Positions 54,615 to 64,000 of a stretch of DNA of 64,000 nucleotides are shown here, piece by piece. The translations under genes were made by a program, and so were the position numbers. Origin of the DNA: Adineta steineri (taxonomy: Eukaryota; Rotifera; Eurotatoria; Adinetida; Adinetidae); contig CAJNOI010000055.1 in assembly GCA_905250115.1 (NCBI GenBank), positions 1 through 64,000 of the forward strand, in the 5' to 3' direction. How positions within the stretch are numbered: the first letter of the stretch is position 1; every line of letters starts with the position of its first letter. Under the pieces are notes generated by a model that was not told the DNA's origin, did not search any database, and saw only the letters and a list, made by a program, of their open reading frames with translations.

Positions 54615-56665
54615 TCATTGATTACTAGTAGATAAGGTTGGGGCTTCATCACATTCTAATAGACAAATAGCACCGTATTTATTTAACCATTTTAATTCTT
54701 CTCTAACTTTTATTTTTTCATGCCATGGATTAGTTTTAACTAGATGACCTTCACCTGGAAAAACAATTAATTTCGATGGTATACCAAGAATATGAAGAGC
54801 TCGTTTTAATAGATAAGATTGTGCAGTTGGAACTCGACAATCATTTTCACCCGTAACCATATGCGTTGGTGTTCGAACTTTGTGTAACTGAAATATTGCA
54901 GCTTCTTGTTGATAGCGATCAGGTGTTTGCCACGGCAAGCCACCTATCTTGTGACTTCTAAACAAAGGTAGATCAGTTATTTCCCAAGAACTTACATGAT
55001 CAACACAACCCGCACCAGTCACAGCAACATTGAAGCGAGTGGTCTGAGTAATCAACCAATTCGTCAAATGTCCACCGTAACTGTATCCTCCAATGCTTAG
55101 TCTTTTAGGATCAACAATACCATCTTGTATTAATGCATCAACACCAAATAAAACATCCTTGCCTGGTGGTGAAAACAATTCTTTAAATACACCTTGAAGA
55201 AATTCATCACCATAACCTATACACAAAAAAAAAATAGATATTATCGATAATATCGTGACATACATGATTTAGCATACCTGTTGAACCTCGATAGTTTGGT
55301 TGAAACACAAGCCAACCTTCTGTGGCCATCATCAAAGCAATATCGAGTCCACCGACATGAAAAACATTTAAATTGGCTGAATATGGTCCACCGTGCATGA
55401 GTACTAATAGTGGTAAATTTTTCTCTTGATATTGATCTGGAGGATAGAGAAGAATACCTTCTATTTCGGTTCCATCGTCTTTATTTGTCCATCGATATTT
55501 TGTACCTTTGGGTAGATTTCGTTCGGTAAATAATTTATTTTCATTTGTGACTTTCTTTGCTGGTGTCAAATGATCAATTGTATTTGTAAAATAGATTTCT
55601 TGAGGAGCATCAAATGAAGAATGAATGAAAGCAATTCTGGATTTGTTGTTAACAAAATTGGTAACGATATTTTCGTAAGTTCCATTCCAGCCTGTTCGTT
55701 TGATCAATGGATGACATATCGATTCTTGAGTATAAACTTGTATCTCCGTATTCAATTGACAAAGAATAATAACACCCTTTCGACCTCCTTCTAACAGGGC
55801 AAAATCTTTTACTGTACCGGAGAATTGATCAGCCCAACGATCAACGTGACCGTTGGTAATATTGAGTGAGTAAAGTCGTTCTTGATTCTCGTGATATCCA
55901 CTTTCATTCGACACGTCACCCTCAACTGTGAATAGAATCGTGTCATTATTCAACCATTTCAAATTTCGTTCTGAAACATGATTTTTCATCAATAGAACAG
56001 GTGTGAGTGGCGAAGAACTTGTCAAATCATAGGAAAAGATTTTATAATCATCCATTGACTCCATCTGGTGCACAGATTAATTCGAGCACGTGCAATGAAA
56101 TATTAAATACAGGTTCAATTTTCACTCGGCTTAAATCTGTAATGTCGATACGATAGATTGTATCACCTCGTTCATTATCTCGATATTCAACGACATCATT
56201 CCATTGCTCATTGTATGCTTTATAGTATTCGTTTGATAATTGAGTTCGTGATGCAAAGTAAAGACAAGTATTTGTATTCGACCAAGTAAAAGCGTGAATA
56301 GGCTCTTTTCTTACTGCAATAGGAAATGTTTGTTCAGTAAGAGTCGAATAAATATTCATATACACTTGTTGTTCATTGGCAGCATTATTCAATGTGTTTC
56401 GAGCTATATAGACAATCCATTCACCTTGCCAGAGTGGTTTCGGTGAGCCCATGGCACTGCTAGTCACCAATTTTCTATTCTGACTATTGAGCGATTGAAG
56501 ATAGAGACGATATTCATTGATATTTTGATCCCACATAAGATGTTTTGTTTGAATAAGAATCGATTCATTATTGTCCGGCGCAAGTGTCAAAGATAAAAAA
56601 TCTGTATAGTTGATAAATTCATCTAATGTAAATTTAGGTTTTGATGATGAATTATGGTCGGTCAT
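54615..56665 (-). CDS. Acylaminoacyl-peptidase-like S9 serine peptidase, frameshifted
   Basis: Prolyl-oligopeptidase family enzyme (beta-propeller plus alpha/beta hydrolase) releasing N-acylated amino acids or short peptides in the cytosol. Two exons: 55278-56665 and 54615-55216. Propeller: LDEFINYTDFLSLTLAPDN, KPLWQGEWIVYIAR, FTWSNTNTCLYFASR, ERNLKWLNNDTILFTVEGD. Hydrolase: NLPLLVLMHGGPYSANLN, GWLVFQPNYRGSTGYGDEFL, GGYSYGGHLTNW (nucleophile Ser), GENDCRVPTAQSY (Asp), FPGEGHLV (His): triad complete. The exon sum is 1990 nt, one base over a codon multiple. The frame shifts at about 56055-56062 after ELICAPDG and resumes as SMDDYKIFSYDL; about 15 residues usual here may also be missing. Real lesion or assembly error. 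Confidence 0.88.
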
Positions 56666-57590
56666 ATCTAGAAATAGAATATTAAATAAAAGTATTAGAA
56701 AGAATTATACTTACTCTATTTTAACTTATAGTATGCGTATCGTTTACTTTTTAATGGATGTTGAGGTATTTTGTTATTGCAAAATTTATATAAAATATTT
56801 CAGCAACGAAATAAATATTGTCAAAGCCACATTATAGTGGTGTAACAATTTGACGCATATATATAATGTGTCCACATGTACCATTACCTTGATAATATAT
56901 CCACGTTGTAACGATACGAGCTTGATTTTTCTTTCTTTTCTTGAGTATGAAAATTTCTCTCATCTATCACATTTGTGATGAGATATAGATGAACAAAAAA
57001 AGCAAGTTAAATTATAATCGAATGAAAAGAAAGAAAAGAAAAATGATTGGAGTGTTCTCTCTATCAATGACAACGCGACGAAAAGAGATGTCATGTGTAT
57101 ACTAAGCAGAAGAAAAAAAAATAATGTATTCTTAATATAGTAGAAGTATTTAAAGTTATCATAAAACATTTAATTATTAACTTTATATAAAAAGAAATAC
57201 TAATTATATCAAAACTTCTGTCTTTCAAAGATCAATGAATTGATAAGGAAGAAAGATGAACCGAGAAATACGGACATACATTTGTTTTAATTGTTTATTC
57301 TTCATAACAACACATTCAAAACTATTCTTTTTCTCAATGAAAAATATTAATCCAGTAAAGATTTGTCTTGTTTTTCTTTCATTTACATGTCGCTACGATG
57401 TATGCAGAAAAAAATGATAGAAACAGAGAGCTTTTTAGGGTGTGGGTGTACTATGCATCACTCTTACACTTTGAAAGTAATATCTTCGATAGCAAAAAAA
57501 ACTTCAGAAATGAAAAAGAAACAAAACAAAAAGTATAATTTATTTTCACCGCTATCGTCGTGGTTGTTCTTCATGTAAATTCAAATTGTT
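56666..57590. other. Intergenic region with a TG-rich arm
   Basis: 925 bp. A TG-rich left arm GGGTGTGGGTGT at 57438-57449 with a weak complementary arm (CTCTTACACTTTG, 57460-57472). The small frames here are not supported. Confidence 0.4.
57436..57472. repeat. TG-rich fold-back element 9 (degenerate right arm)
   Basis: Left arm TAGGGTGTGGGTGT (57436-57449), loop ACTATGCATCA, and a right arm only partly complementary. Confidence 0.5.
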
Positions 57591-57598
57591 TTATATTT

Positions 57599-57793
57599 AT
57601 TCACCACTAAGGCGCATCATACAGTCACGCAATTGATCTTTGATTTCTTCACTTTCCTAACAAATTAACGAAACTATGAATGTCAAAATCATATTCTGGC
57701 ACGTAAAAACACTCACCCTATTCTTTAATTTTACATCAAACTTCATGTGTTGAGATATTTTCCTCAAAAGATATTGGATGCACATTTAATTAT
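57599..57793 (-). CDS. Possible small ORF or 3' gene remnant
   Basis: Two exon-like pieces on the minus strand: MCIQYLLRKISQHMKFDVKL followed by KNR before a GTGAGT donor, then after a TTAG acceptor ESEEIKDQLRDCMMRLSGE and a stop. Splicing gives 42 residues, helical and charged. No family recognised. It could be the last two exons of a lost gene. Confidence 0.3.
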
Positions 57794-57935
57794 TTTCATA
57801 GTGAAATAATCTAAAATAAAATATAATATTCAGTTAGAATACATTAATCTTATCTACTGCTCAGTTCGATGTTGTGATTTAATCTAAATTTAGTAAATTA
57901 CAAATAAAAGCAATAATAGGACACTCTAAGCTATA

Positions 57936-58008
57936 AGAATGTGGGTGTGACTATAGATAGAACACACTAATATCCACATCCATACTAACACCCACACTTA
58001 CCTTCACT
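57936..58008. repeat. TG-rich fold-back element 10
   Basis: Left arm GAATGTGGGTGTGA (57938-57951) and right arm ATCCACATCCATACTAACAC then CCACACTTACC (about 57972-58003). It begins the first copy of the tandem duplication upstream of the next gene. Confidence 0.65.
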
Positions 58009-58249
58009 CTCACTTTGCCAGCAACTTATGTGGCCTCTTATCTTTCATTTTGTTTCTTTCAAGGTCAGTTCTGTATTTTCTGTTTTGTTTTTCTCAAGGT
58101 TAGTTCTATATTTTCTGTTTTCTTTTTCTCAAGGTGAGCTATTGCTTTTCTGTTTATTTCTTTGCAAGAGATAAGAATGTCTACTATGTGTGATACACAG
58201 GAGCATGCGAGAGATGGAAAGCGTACAACTTCGCCATTTTCTCCTTCTT

Positions 58250-58334
58250 GAGGATGCGTATGAGTGTAGGTGTGAATATTATATCCACCTATCATTCTTA
58301 CTCACCCACACTCACACCCATACCCACACTTACA
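58250..58334. repeat. TG-rich fold-back element 11
   Basis: Left arm GAGGATGCGTATGAGTGTAG then GTGTG (58250-58274) and right arm ACTCACCCACACTCACACCC then ATACCCACACT (about 58300-58330). Part of the second tandem copy. Confidence 0.65.
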
Positions 58335-58684
58335 TTCACTCTCGCCTTACTAGCAACTTATGTGGTCTCTTATCTTTCGTTTTCTTTCTTTCAAGGTTAG
58401 TTCTATATTCTCTGTTTTGTTTTTCTCAAGGTGAGCTATTGCTTTTCTGTTTATTTCTCTGTAAGAGATAAGAACATCCACTGTGTGTGATACACAGAGC
58501 AGTATATAAATGACAGAAAGTGTACAGCTTCGTTATTTTCTCCTTCTTGCGAACTCATACTGAGCCAAGACTTTCTGTACTCGTCTGGATCTAGTAGTGA
58601 TAATTACGGCGATTTTTTTTGTATTCGTTAATTTTAGACTAAAAACTGAACTTTGGCAATCTTCATTTCGCAGTCTCGTAAAAA

Positions 58685-59620
58685 ATGGCGTGGGATTATA
58701 CCGACTACTTTGATGCTAATTTCCTTATTATTTCGTCTACAGTTATTTCTTCTCTACTCTTTACCGGTTTATTATGGAACAGAAGTCCTCATACCTTTTC
58801 TAACATGTTTAAGCAAATGTTTGGTATTGAGTACAAACCGTCTGAAGAGTACATGGGACCAGCAATACTAAATTTGTATGGAGAAAAATTCGAATTGAGG
58901 GAGAGGAAAGGTAGGTACTTTGAGATACCTCGTGTGTGTCTATGGATGACGACAGGTGTCGTGATTGGAATGACACTAATCGTCTTCATTGATGGGTTAA
59001 TTCTAAATGTCATTTATCTTCGTCCAAATAACGAATGCCCAGACGATGGTGATATGCATTGTTATTCAACTTCTGGTAATAATGAGTACTTCTACTGCAA
59101 CTCATCTGACATTTTGATTCCCGAATTTCTGGGTAGTGTCACTTGCTACCGATGGCTTAAGAAAGGATTTTCGACTCTGGAAGTTCTTGAACAGATCGGA
59201 CTGTGTACTGGACTTTTTCAGATATACGGTTGGCTCGTGGCGTTTTACGTGCGATTGTTGCTCTATGCTTATGCATTTTCTGGCCCAACTGATAATAGAA
59301 AATACGCACGTCCCTTGATGGCATTTTTGTGTAGCTTCGTCTCAGTATTGGGCCCGATAATTACTTTAATAATTCTTCTAGTGCTCAAAGTTGGTGTAAC
59401 AGGATTGACAGTAGCAGTTGTGGTTGGTATATTGGTTATTGTGTCGGCGATGCAGGTTTTAGTTTGGACCTGGAGAAGAAACAAGAGGCTTATGAACACA
59501 CTAAAAGAGCTTTCGCGTCATAAGATAGTACCAAAATCTAGCGAAATGACGGTTTCTGCCGTTGGAAAACAACAACCGCCGATTGAAATTGACAAAGAAA
59601 GATGGGCAAATCCAGTTTAA
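58685..59620 (+). CDS. Multi-pass membrane protein of unknown family
   Basis: Single exon, 311 residues, not recognised. Hydrophobic helices at about 13-32, 87-110, 165-195 and a long pair at 209-262. An extracellular or lumenal loop between helices 2 and 3 has several Cys (NNECPDDGDMHCYS, YFYCNSSDI, VTCYRWL) and N-glycosylation sites, as in small tetraspan or claudin-like proteins. The cytoplasmic tail is basic then polar (RRNKRLMNTLKELSRHKIVP). Codon use is GC-richer than in most neighbours. The ATG context AAAATGGCG is good. The upstream region is duplicated in tandem with fold-back elements. Confidence 0.75.
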   Translation: MAWDYTDYFDANFLIISSTVISSLLFTGLLWNRSPHTFSNMFKQMFGIEYKPSEEYMGPAILNLYGEKFELRERKGRYFEIPRVCLWMTTGVVIGMTLIVFIDGLILNVIYLRPNNECPDDGDMHCYSTSGNNEYFYCNSSDILIPEFLGSVTCYRWLKKGFSTLEVLEQIGLCTGLFQIYGWLVAFYVRLLLYAYAFSGPTDNRKYARPLMAFLCSFVSVLGPIITLIILLVLKVGVTGLTVAVVVGILVIVSAMQVLVWTWRRNKRLMNTLKELSRHKIVPKSSEMTVSAVGKQQPPIEIDKERWANPV

Positions 59621-61603
59621 AAAAGCATTATCTAATCATTTCTGACTTGACTAAACTTCGAATTGGACCGACTCTTCTGATAAACATAATTAGAACTTTC
59701 TTTCTAAACTTATTTTAGTTTCCCAATATACGTTACTCTCATCTTAGTTATTGTTACAAGCCAGTCGACTTTCACATTAACTGGTACTCTTCGTGTGTTT
59801 TTTTTCCCTGCACAAGTGTTTTTCTATTTGTTTATTCTTCTTCATATGTGTATATGCTATTGCATGTTAACTATAGCGCCGCAATACTCATTCCGATCGA
59901 CCTAGATCGGACGGTACTATTTCAACATGTTTTTGTTGTGTGTGCGTTTCCTCTTCTTCTTTCTTAGTACTTGATCCAACGAGGAAATATAATATTTTAT
60001 ACTTGATGCCCTCTAAGATATTTCAAGGTACTTTACGATAGTTCACTCTACTTTAACATGTTTCAATGCACTCCTATAAACGTAAGTGACGTTAACACCA
60101 TATTTGCCTAGGAATCTGTTCTAGTTGTTCCGGTGCGGTTTCACGTACAATTCAAGAACTCTATTCAAGTGTATACTCGGATCTTCACTTACGTGAGACA
60201 AAGAATTTTATAATGTATGAAGTAAAGATAAAAGGATAAAGGCAATACATCAAACAAGAAGAAATAGTATGACGGGGACAGACATTGTTACAATCAGTTT
60301 CATTCAATTCCGGAATCGGAAAATAAAGGTCTAAGGTAATGATCAATTTTTAGTTTTGGGTGTAAGTGTGAGTGGATGCGGATCTGAAATTTAAGATTAG
60401 ATAATCCCACACGCACAAACACTCAATATATGCCTTTTTGAATTGTTTACGAAAAAATAATTTTTTTATTAAAAAAATTCTTTATTAAAATTTTTTATAT
60501 TTCTTGCCGTTATTCAACCTTTTATTAAAAGAATTCTTTATTAACATTTTTTTGACCTTTTTTGTGCTTTTTATGAAAAATCCTTTATTTAAATCTCTCT
60601 TCAAAAAATCTGTCTTTTGAGTAAAAAAATGAATTTTAAAAAAATTCTAAAGAAAAACTAGCTTCAGATTCGAATTCTTCGACCTCCAAAACCATTGGTC
60701 AAGTTTTATTACTCATAATGTTTTTTTTAATCTTTGCCTTTGACCCTGGCACAGGCAGACATACAGACAGACAAACGCATTTTCGTTTTTTCGTATCACA
60801 CCCTCCTTATAGTCAAAGGAATAATAATCCTATTTATTATTTTTTCAATTATTGTCACTTTCCGTAAGTCAAGAAGCAATTATAATAAATAAATGTCAAT
60901 TATCTAATATAGAGAAAATATACTTGAACCCAGCCATCTTGAGGATGTGAGTTCGAATATGAAAGATAAATTTGGAGTCAACACATTCACAACAGTATCT
61001 TCATCGTCCAGATAGCTGAGATCAAGAATCGCATTTGAATGTATGAAAGATATATCTCTAAAAATGGATCACTATCTGCGCAGAGTAGACGTAGCGGAGT
61101 GAAAGTTCAAAACAATGTGAAGTGGTTTAACATGCTACTTCGGTATTTTTTTGATGTTCAGCAGTTTTTGATATTTTTCAAATACAAATCGGTTATTTAT
61201 ATGATAGGAATCTCTTTTTCTTTTCAGTTCCAGAGGATACATCACAATTTCTCGGATATTTATATACCAAATATTTCATTAAGAGCTTGTTTATGAGCTT
61301 ACATCCGATTATAACTTAAAAATTTGAGATTTAATTAAAAGGAAGCATCTAATAAAAAAGAAGAGAATGACGTATTTTGTAAATTATAAATTTTCCTCTC
61401 TAGACCTTTAAGGTAAGCGAAACTTATTAATATTTTCCCTTTATCTACTTAATAGTTTTTTCTAATGAAAACACGGAAAAAAATATTGTGTTGCCATTTC
61501 CTTTATTCACCGGAAACACATAGAAAAATTGCTTATAAGAAGAGAAAGATCTGAAAAGAGACATAACTTAGTTTTCATTATCAAAGTTTATTCTCGCTGC
61601 AAA
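59621..61603. other. Long intergenic region, simple repeats and one fold-back element
   Basis: 2 kb. Contains a TG-rich fold-back (60356-60425), T/A-rich reiterations of TTTATTAAAA-like sequence (60460-60600), and a short CAGACA/TACAGACAGACA tract near 60755-60775. The 85-codon frame at 61039 is not supported. Confidence 0.5.
60356..60425. repeat. TG-rich fold-back element 12
   Basis: Left arm TTGGGTGTAAGTGTGAGTGG (60356-60375) and right arm CCCACACGCACAAACACTCA (60406-60425). Confidence 0.65.
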
Positions 61604-62626
61604 ATGACTCTCGATCTAACTTTAGTTATCATACAATTATATCGTTGTATTACTCCTTTTGTATTTTTTTTTGGTACACTTGGTTCTATCTTAAACATTT
61701 TCATTTTTTCACGAAAAAAGTTACGTATCTATGCATGTTCACTTTATTATCTTACACAGTCAATTATTAGTGTTTACTTTCTTTATACAACTATATTATA
61801 TCGATATCTAAATGAAGGATATTAAATTAATCTTGTTGGACCTTCACAATCACTTTGCAAATACATTCTCTATACTACTTTTACATGTAGTTCACTTTCA
61901 CCATTATTTATTGTTTGGAGTTCAATTGATCGTTATTTGGCATCTTCGCCATCGCAAAGACTAAGAGGTTTGAGCAAGGTGAAATATACAATCTATACAA
62001 TACCAATAACTATTATATCTATTCATTTTCTTTTTATCTATGTGCTAATATATTTTGGCATTTCTAGCTCGGTGACTCTTGGCTGCACTACTATTGGGTA
62101 TGGAAGTATAACTCAGGCACATACTTTCTTCAAATCCTTAGGTTTGACTGTCTTTGTGCTCTGTCTATTAATTGGATTTAGTGTTTTGACTTTCAAAAAT
62201 GCTCAACGACAACGACAATTAGTCCATGCTACCAATTTTACTGCACATGAACGACAAAATCGACAAATGATCACACTAATGCTGTGTCAGTCGTTTAACT
62301 ATCTTATTCTTGTCTTTCCAAGCGCAATTATAAATATCTACACATCATTTATTCCACCACAAACAAGTGCGCAACTTCTCTTTATCTATAAACTTTTCAA
62401 CTTTCTAGCCTTTATTCATCCTGCAACTTCTTTCTATCTCAACACGTTAGTTTCACGCATTTACCGACATGAACTAATTAAAAACTTAGACAAAATGGTT
62501 AAATATATATTCCATTCGGCTGTCATAGAACGACGTATGTTACAAGCTGGACAGGAGCAACAAAATACAGTTATTCTAAGGACAAGAATAGTAACAACAG
62601 CTCCACAGGTGGAAATAGGAGTTTGA
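61604..62626 (+). pseudogene. Rhodopsin-like GPCR with a single in-frame stop
   Basis: One continuous 341-codon frame from ATG 61604 to 62626, broken only by TAA at 61823-61825 (codon 74) in the loop between helices 2 and 3. Helix 1 (ITPFVFFFGTLGSILNIFIF, with the class-A GN-like position) and helix 2 lie before it. After it come the conserved Cys (SQSLCKYIL), helix 3 ending SSIDRYLAS (DRY-type motif), helices 4-5, a basic loop with NAQRQRQLVHAT, helix 6 (MLCQSFNYLILVFPSAIINI), and helix 7 with NFLAFIHPATSFYLNTL. One substitution would explain the stop. It may be a young pseudogene, a polymorphism or an assembly error. Confidence 0.8.
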
Positions 62627-63228
62627 AGAAAACATTTTTAGTCTTTACCAGCGAGTAATTACCGCTGTCGTCGTTATATACTTCTTCTTAATGTATATCT
62701 CTTTTTTTTGTTGACTCTTTTTATGTAATAAATATACAGAAAAGGTTTAACTACAGTTTATTTTTACATCCTAGAACAAAATGAGTATGTTTAAAACTAA
62801 GTCTCACAAGTGTTAACATTGTATAAGATCTATAAGAAATAATAAGATGTGGGTGTGTGAACTATATCTACTTCATCCACATCCTCAAGATCATTGTGAT
62901 TTTTTAATTAGTGGCAAAATGTCAACACTTCTTCAGTGTCTCGGCGAACACACAGAAAAAGAAATCACTTTTTCAAATAATTTTCATCATTAATGTATAC
63001 AATTTATCAAGATATCTTTCAAAACTTCATTCAATTTCTATTAATGAACTAAAGAAACTTTTTTACGTTATACAACATGAAGATAAAATAAAAATTAATC
63101 GAAATGAATTACAGAAAAAAAGAAGTTCAAGGTGTCATAGATGATTATGAATAGACCAACAATATTTTCGTTTGATGATCTTGGCAAGGGAATTGAATTA
63201 ATATTGTTTTTTCTATCAAGATACTTTA
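62627..63228. other. Intergenic region with fold-back element 13
   Basis: 600 bp; fold-back at 62844-62892; the 77-codon frame at 62911 has no features. Confidence 0.4.
62844..62892. repeat. TG-rich fold-back element 13
   Basis: Left arm AAGATGTGGGTGTGTG (62844-62859) and right arm CATCCACATCCTCAAGAT (62875-62892). Confidence 0.7.
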
Positions 63229-63860
63229 TCAGCGACAATCAGTATGGAAAATACCGACACTATTTGTGCATGCCACAATAATATCAAAGTGACCATCACT
63301 ATTCACATCTTTTATTGTAACAAATTTTGAGAAAGAATTCATTGAATAAGCTAATTGATTAGTGAAATTACCATCACCCGTGTTAAAGAATATTCGCGAC
63401 AACAATGTCTAATGCATTATCATTAATAATATCACCTATCGCCACAAAATTCGGAGAACAATCAGTTGTATAAGTTGTCGACTTTGAAAATATACCATCA
63501 CCATCATTAAAAGATATAGCAATATTATTGAAACCGATGTATGTAACGATAATATCGAGTTTGTCGTCACCATCAACATCTGCTACCACTAACCGTTGCA
63601 GAATCTCCTTACAATGATACATTATAACAAAAATAAATGTTCAATTACCAGTATTGAAATAAATAGGAATTTGTGGACTGGACCTGTATAAAATGATCAT
63701 GTTGGCATAATGATCACCATTCAAATCACCTTCTATAGCAATAAAAGACATTCGATTGATATTATACAAATGCATGTTTTCAAAATGAGTGCCATTGGCA
63801 TTGTTGAGATAAAAATTCACCCCGTATCTGTTAAGATCGTTGTTGGCCTTTCGAATCATA
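63229..63860 (-). pseudogene. FG-GAP/VCBS-repeat protein, broken, probably 5' truncated
   Basis: Minus-strand remnant of an extracellular FG-GAP repeat protein (integrin-alpha-like propeller repeats). Blades: FIAIEGDLNGDHYANMIILY, LVVADVDGDDKLDIIVTYIG, FVAIGDIINDNALDIVVAN, FVTIKDVNSDGHFDIIVACT; the D-N/D-G-D calcium-loop pattern is clear. Lesions: TGA after IPIYFNTGN (about 63640) where the family has Gly, and a frameshift with loss of about nine residues after DIVVAN (about 63385-63395). Upstream of 63860 it runs into a fold-back element, so the 5' part is missing or lies beyond it. Confidence 0.7.
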
Positions 63861-63876
63861 TCAGAATGTCGAGGTC

Positions 63877-63950
63877 GAGGATGTGGCTGTGAATGTACTA
63901 TGCATCGCCCAAGTTCTCTTCCACCTACACCCACACCCACACCCCGCCAT
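63877..63950. repeat. TG-rich fold-back element 14
   Basis: Left arm CGAGGATGTGGCTGTGAATG (63877-63896) and right arm CACCTACACCCACACCCACA then CCCCGCC (63922-63948). It replaces the expected upstream coding sequence of the FG-GAP remnant. Confidence 0.7.
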
Positions 63951-64000
63951 GAGTTGTATAAATAAGTGGAAACTCAGACTAGGATGTAGGTCTGAGTAAG

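Larger units (their letters stand above)
57936..58560. repeat. Tandem duplication (about 300-bp unit) upstream of the 58.7-kb gene
   Basis: Two head-to-tail copies, about 57936-58249 and 58250-58560. Each has a fold-back element, then AGCAACTTATGTGG, CTCTTATCTTTC, tandem units of TTCTCAAGGTTAGTTCTATA (three in copy 1, two in copy 2), CAAGGTGAGCTATTGCTTTT, AGAGATAAGAA, TGTGTGATACACAG and TTTTCTCCTTCTTG. The duplicate ends about 125 bp before the ATG at 58685, so promoter or 5' leader sequence is duplicated. Confidence 0.8.

Noticed and set aside
58790-59499. Minus-strand frames inside the 58.7-kb gene
   Set aside because: Antisense shadows of a long plus-strand coding frame with clear membrane helices.
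60460-60780. Possible retroposon tail with T/A reiterations and a CAGACA tract
   Set aside because: Only simple repeats are visible; no poly-A with target duplication, promoter boxes or coding sequence could be shown.
27402-63950. Interstitial telomere array from a chromosome fusion
   Set aside because: No site holds more than a few TGTGGG units, and arms come in complementary pairs rather than long one-direction tandem repeats.
27402-63950. CRISPR-like array
   Set aside because: Spacing is irregular over kilobases, the repeats are inverted pairs, and the genome is animal.
1-64000. tRNA, rRNA or snRNA genes
   Set aside because: No cloverleaf with A/B boxes, rRNA segment or U-snRNA signature was recognised by reading; a covariance-model scan could overturn this.

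Overview
The window looks like nuclear DNA of a bdelloid rotifer (Adineta/Rotaria-like). It is AT-rich, and the genes are animal genes cut by many very short GT-AG introns (about 45-70 bp). The intergenic spacers in the right half carry TGTGGG-type sequence, which matches the telomere repeat described for bdelloids. The genus cannot be fixed from sequence alone. Exons were assembled by hand from splice motifs and reading-frame continuity. The summed exon lengths are a multiple of three for every gene called intact.

Left block, 1-27 kb: a dense run of conserved animal genes. In order: TIM17 (5' end cut), heparan-alpha-glucosaminide N-acetyltransferase (HGSNAT), APLF (FHA, Ku-binding motif, two PBZ fingers), WDR47 (with a one-base frameshift), theta-class GST, the homeobox gene Nkx6, TMEM216 on the minus strand with an RFX X-box in front, branched-chain aminotransferase, a rhodopsin-like GPCR (minus), nicastrin, a proline-rich protein of unknown function, and an unusual protein with a myosin-I TH1-like domain but no motor. 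This block has no TG-rich hairpins and no clear pseudogenes.

Right block, 27-64 kb: looser and decayed. It holds a secreted beta-helix protein with a nonsense codon, a histidine phosphatase, a SAP30BP/HCNGP pseudogene, a short-chain dehydrogenase with a frameshift and its decayed tandem copy, and a 4-kb zone of broken copies of an unknown gene family mixed with two short repeats (34.5-38.7 kb). Further right are a small secreted protein, an ADP-ribosylglycohydrolase, a Cys-loop receptor subunit, a secreted PAN/NHL protein with a piggyBac-like MITE in an intron, a secreted LURP-one/tubby-fold protein, an F-box/LRR protein with one repeat per exon, an S9 peptidase with a frameshift, an unknown multi-pass membrane protein behind a tandemly duplicated upstream region, a GPCR with one in-frame stop, and FG-GAP remnants.

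At least a dozen dispersed 45-80 bp fold-back elements, with a TGTGGG-like left arm and its complement as right arm, lie only in this right block. They are the most striking unexplained structure here. The contrast between the halves fits a conserved chromosomal block meeting accessory DNA such as is known near bdelloid telomeres. Four otherwise conserved genes carry a single disabling change: three one-base frameshifts and one stop. Assembly error is therefore a serious alternative to pseudogenisation for those.
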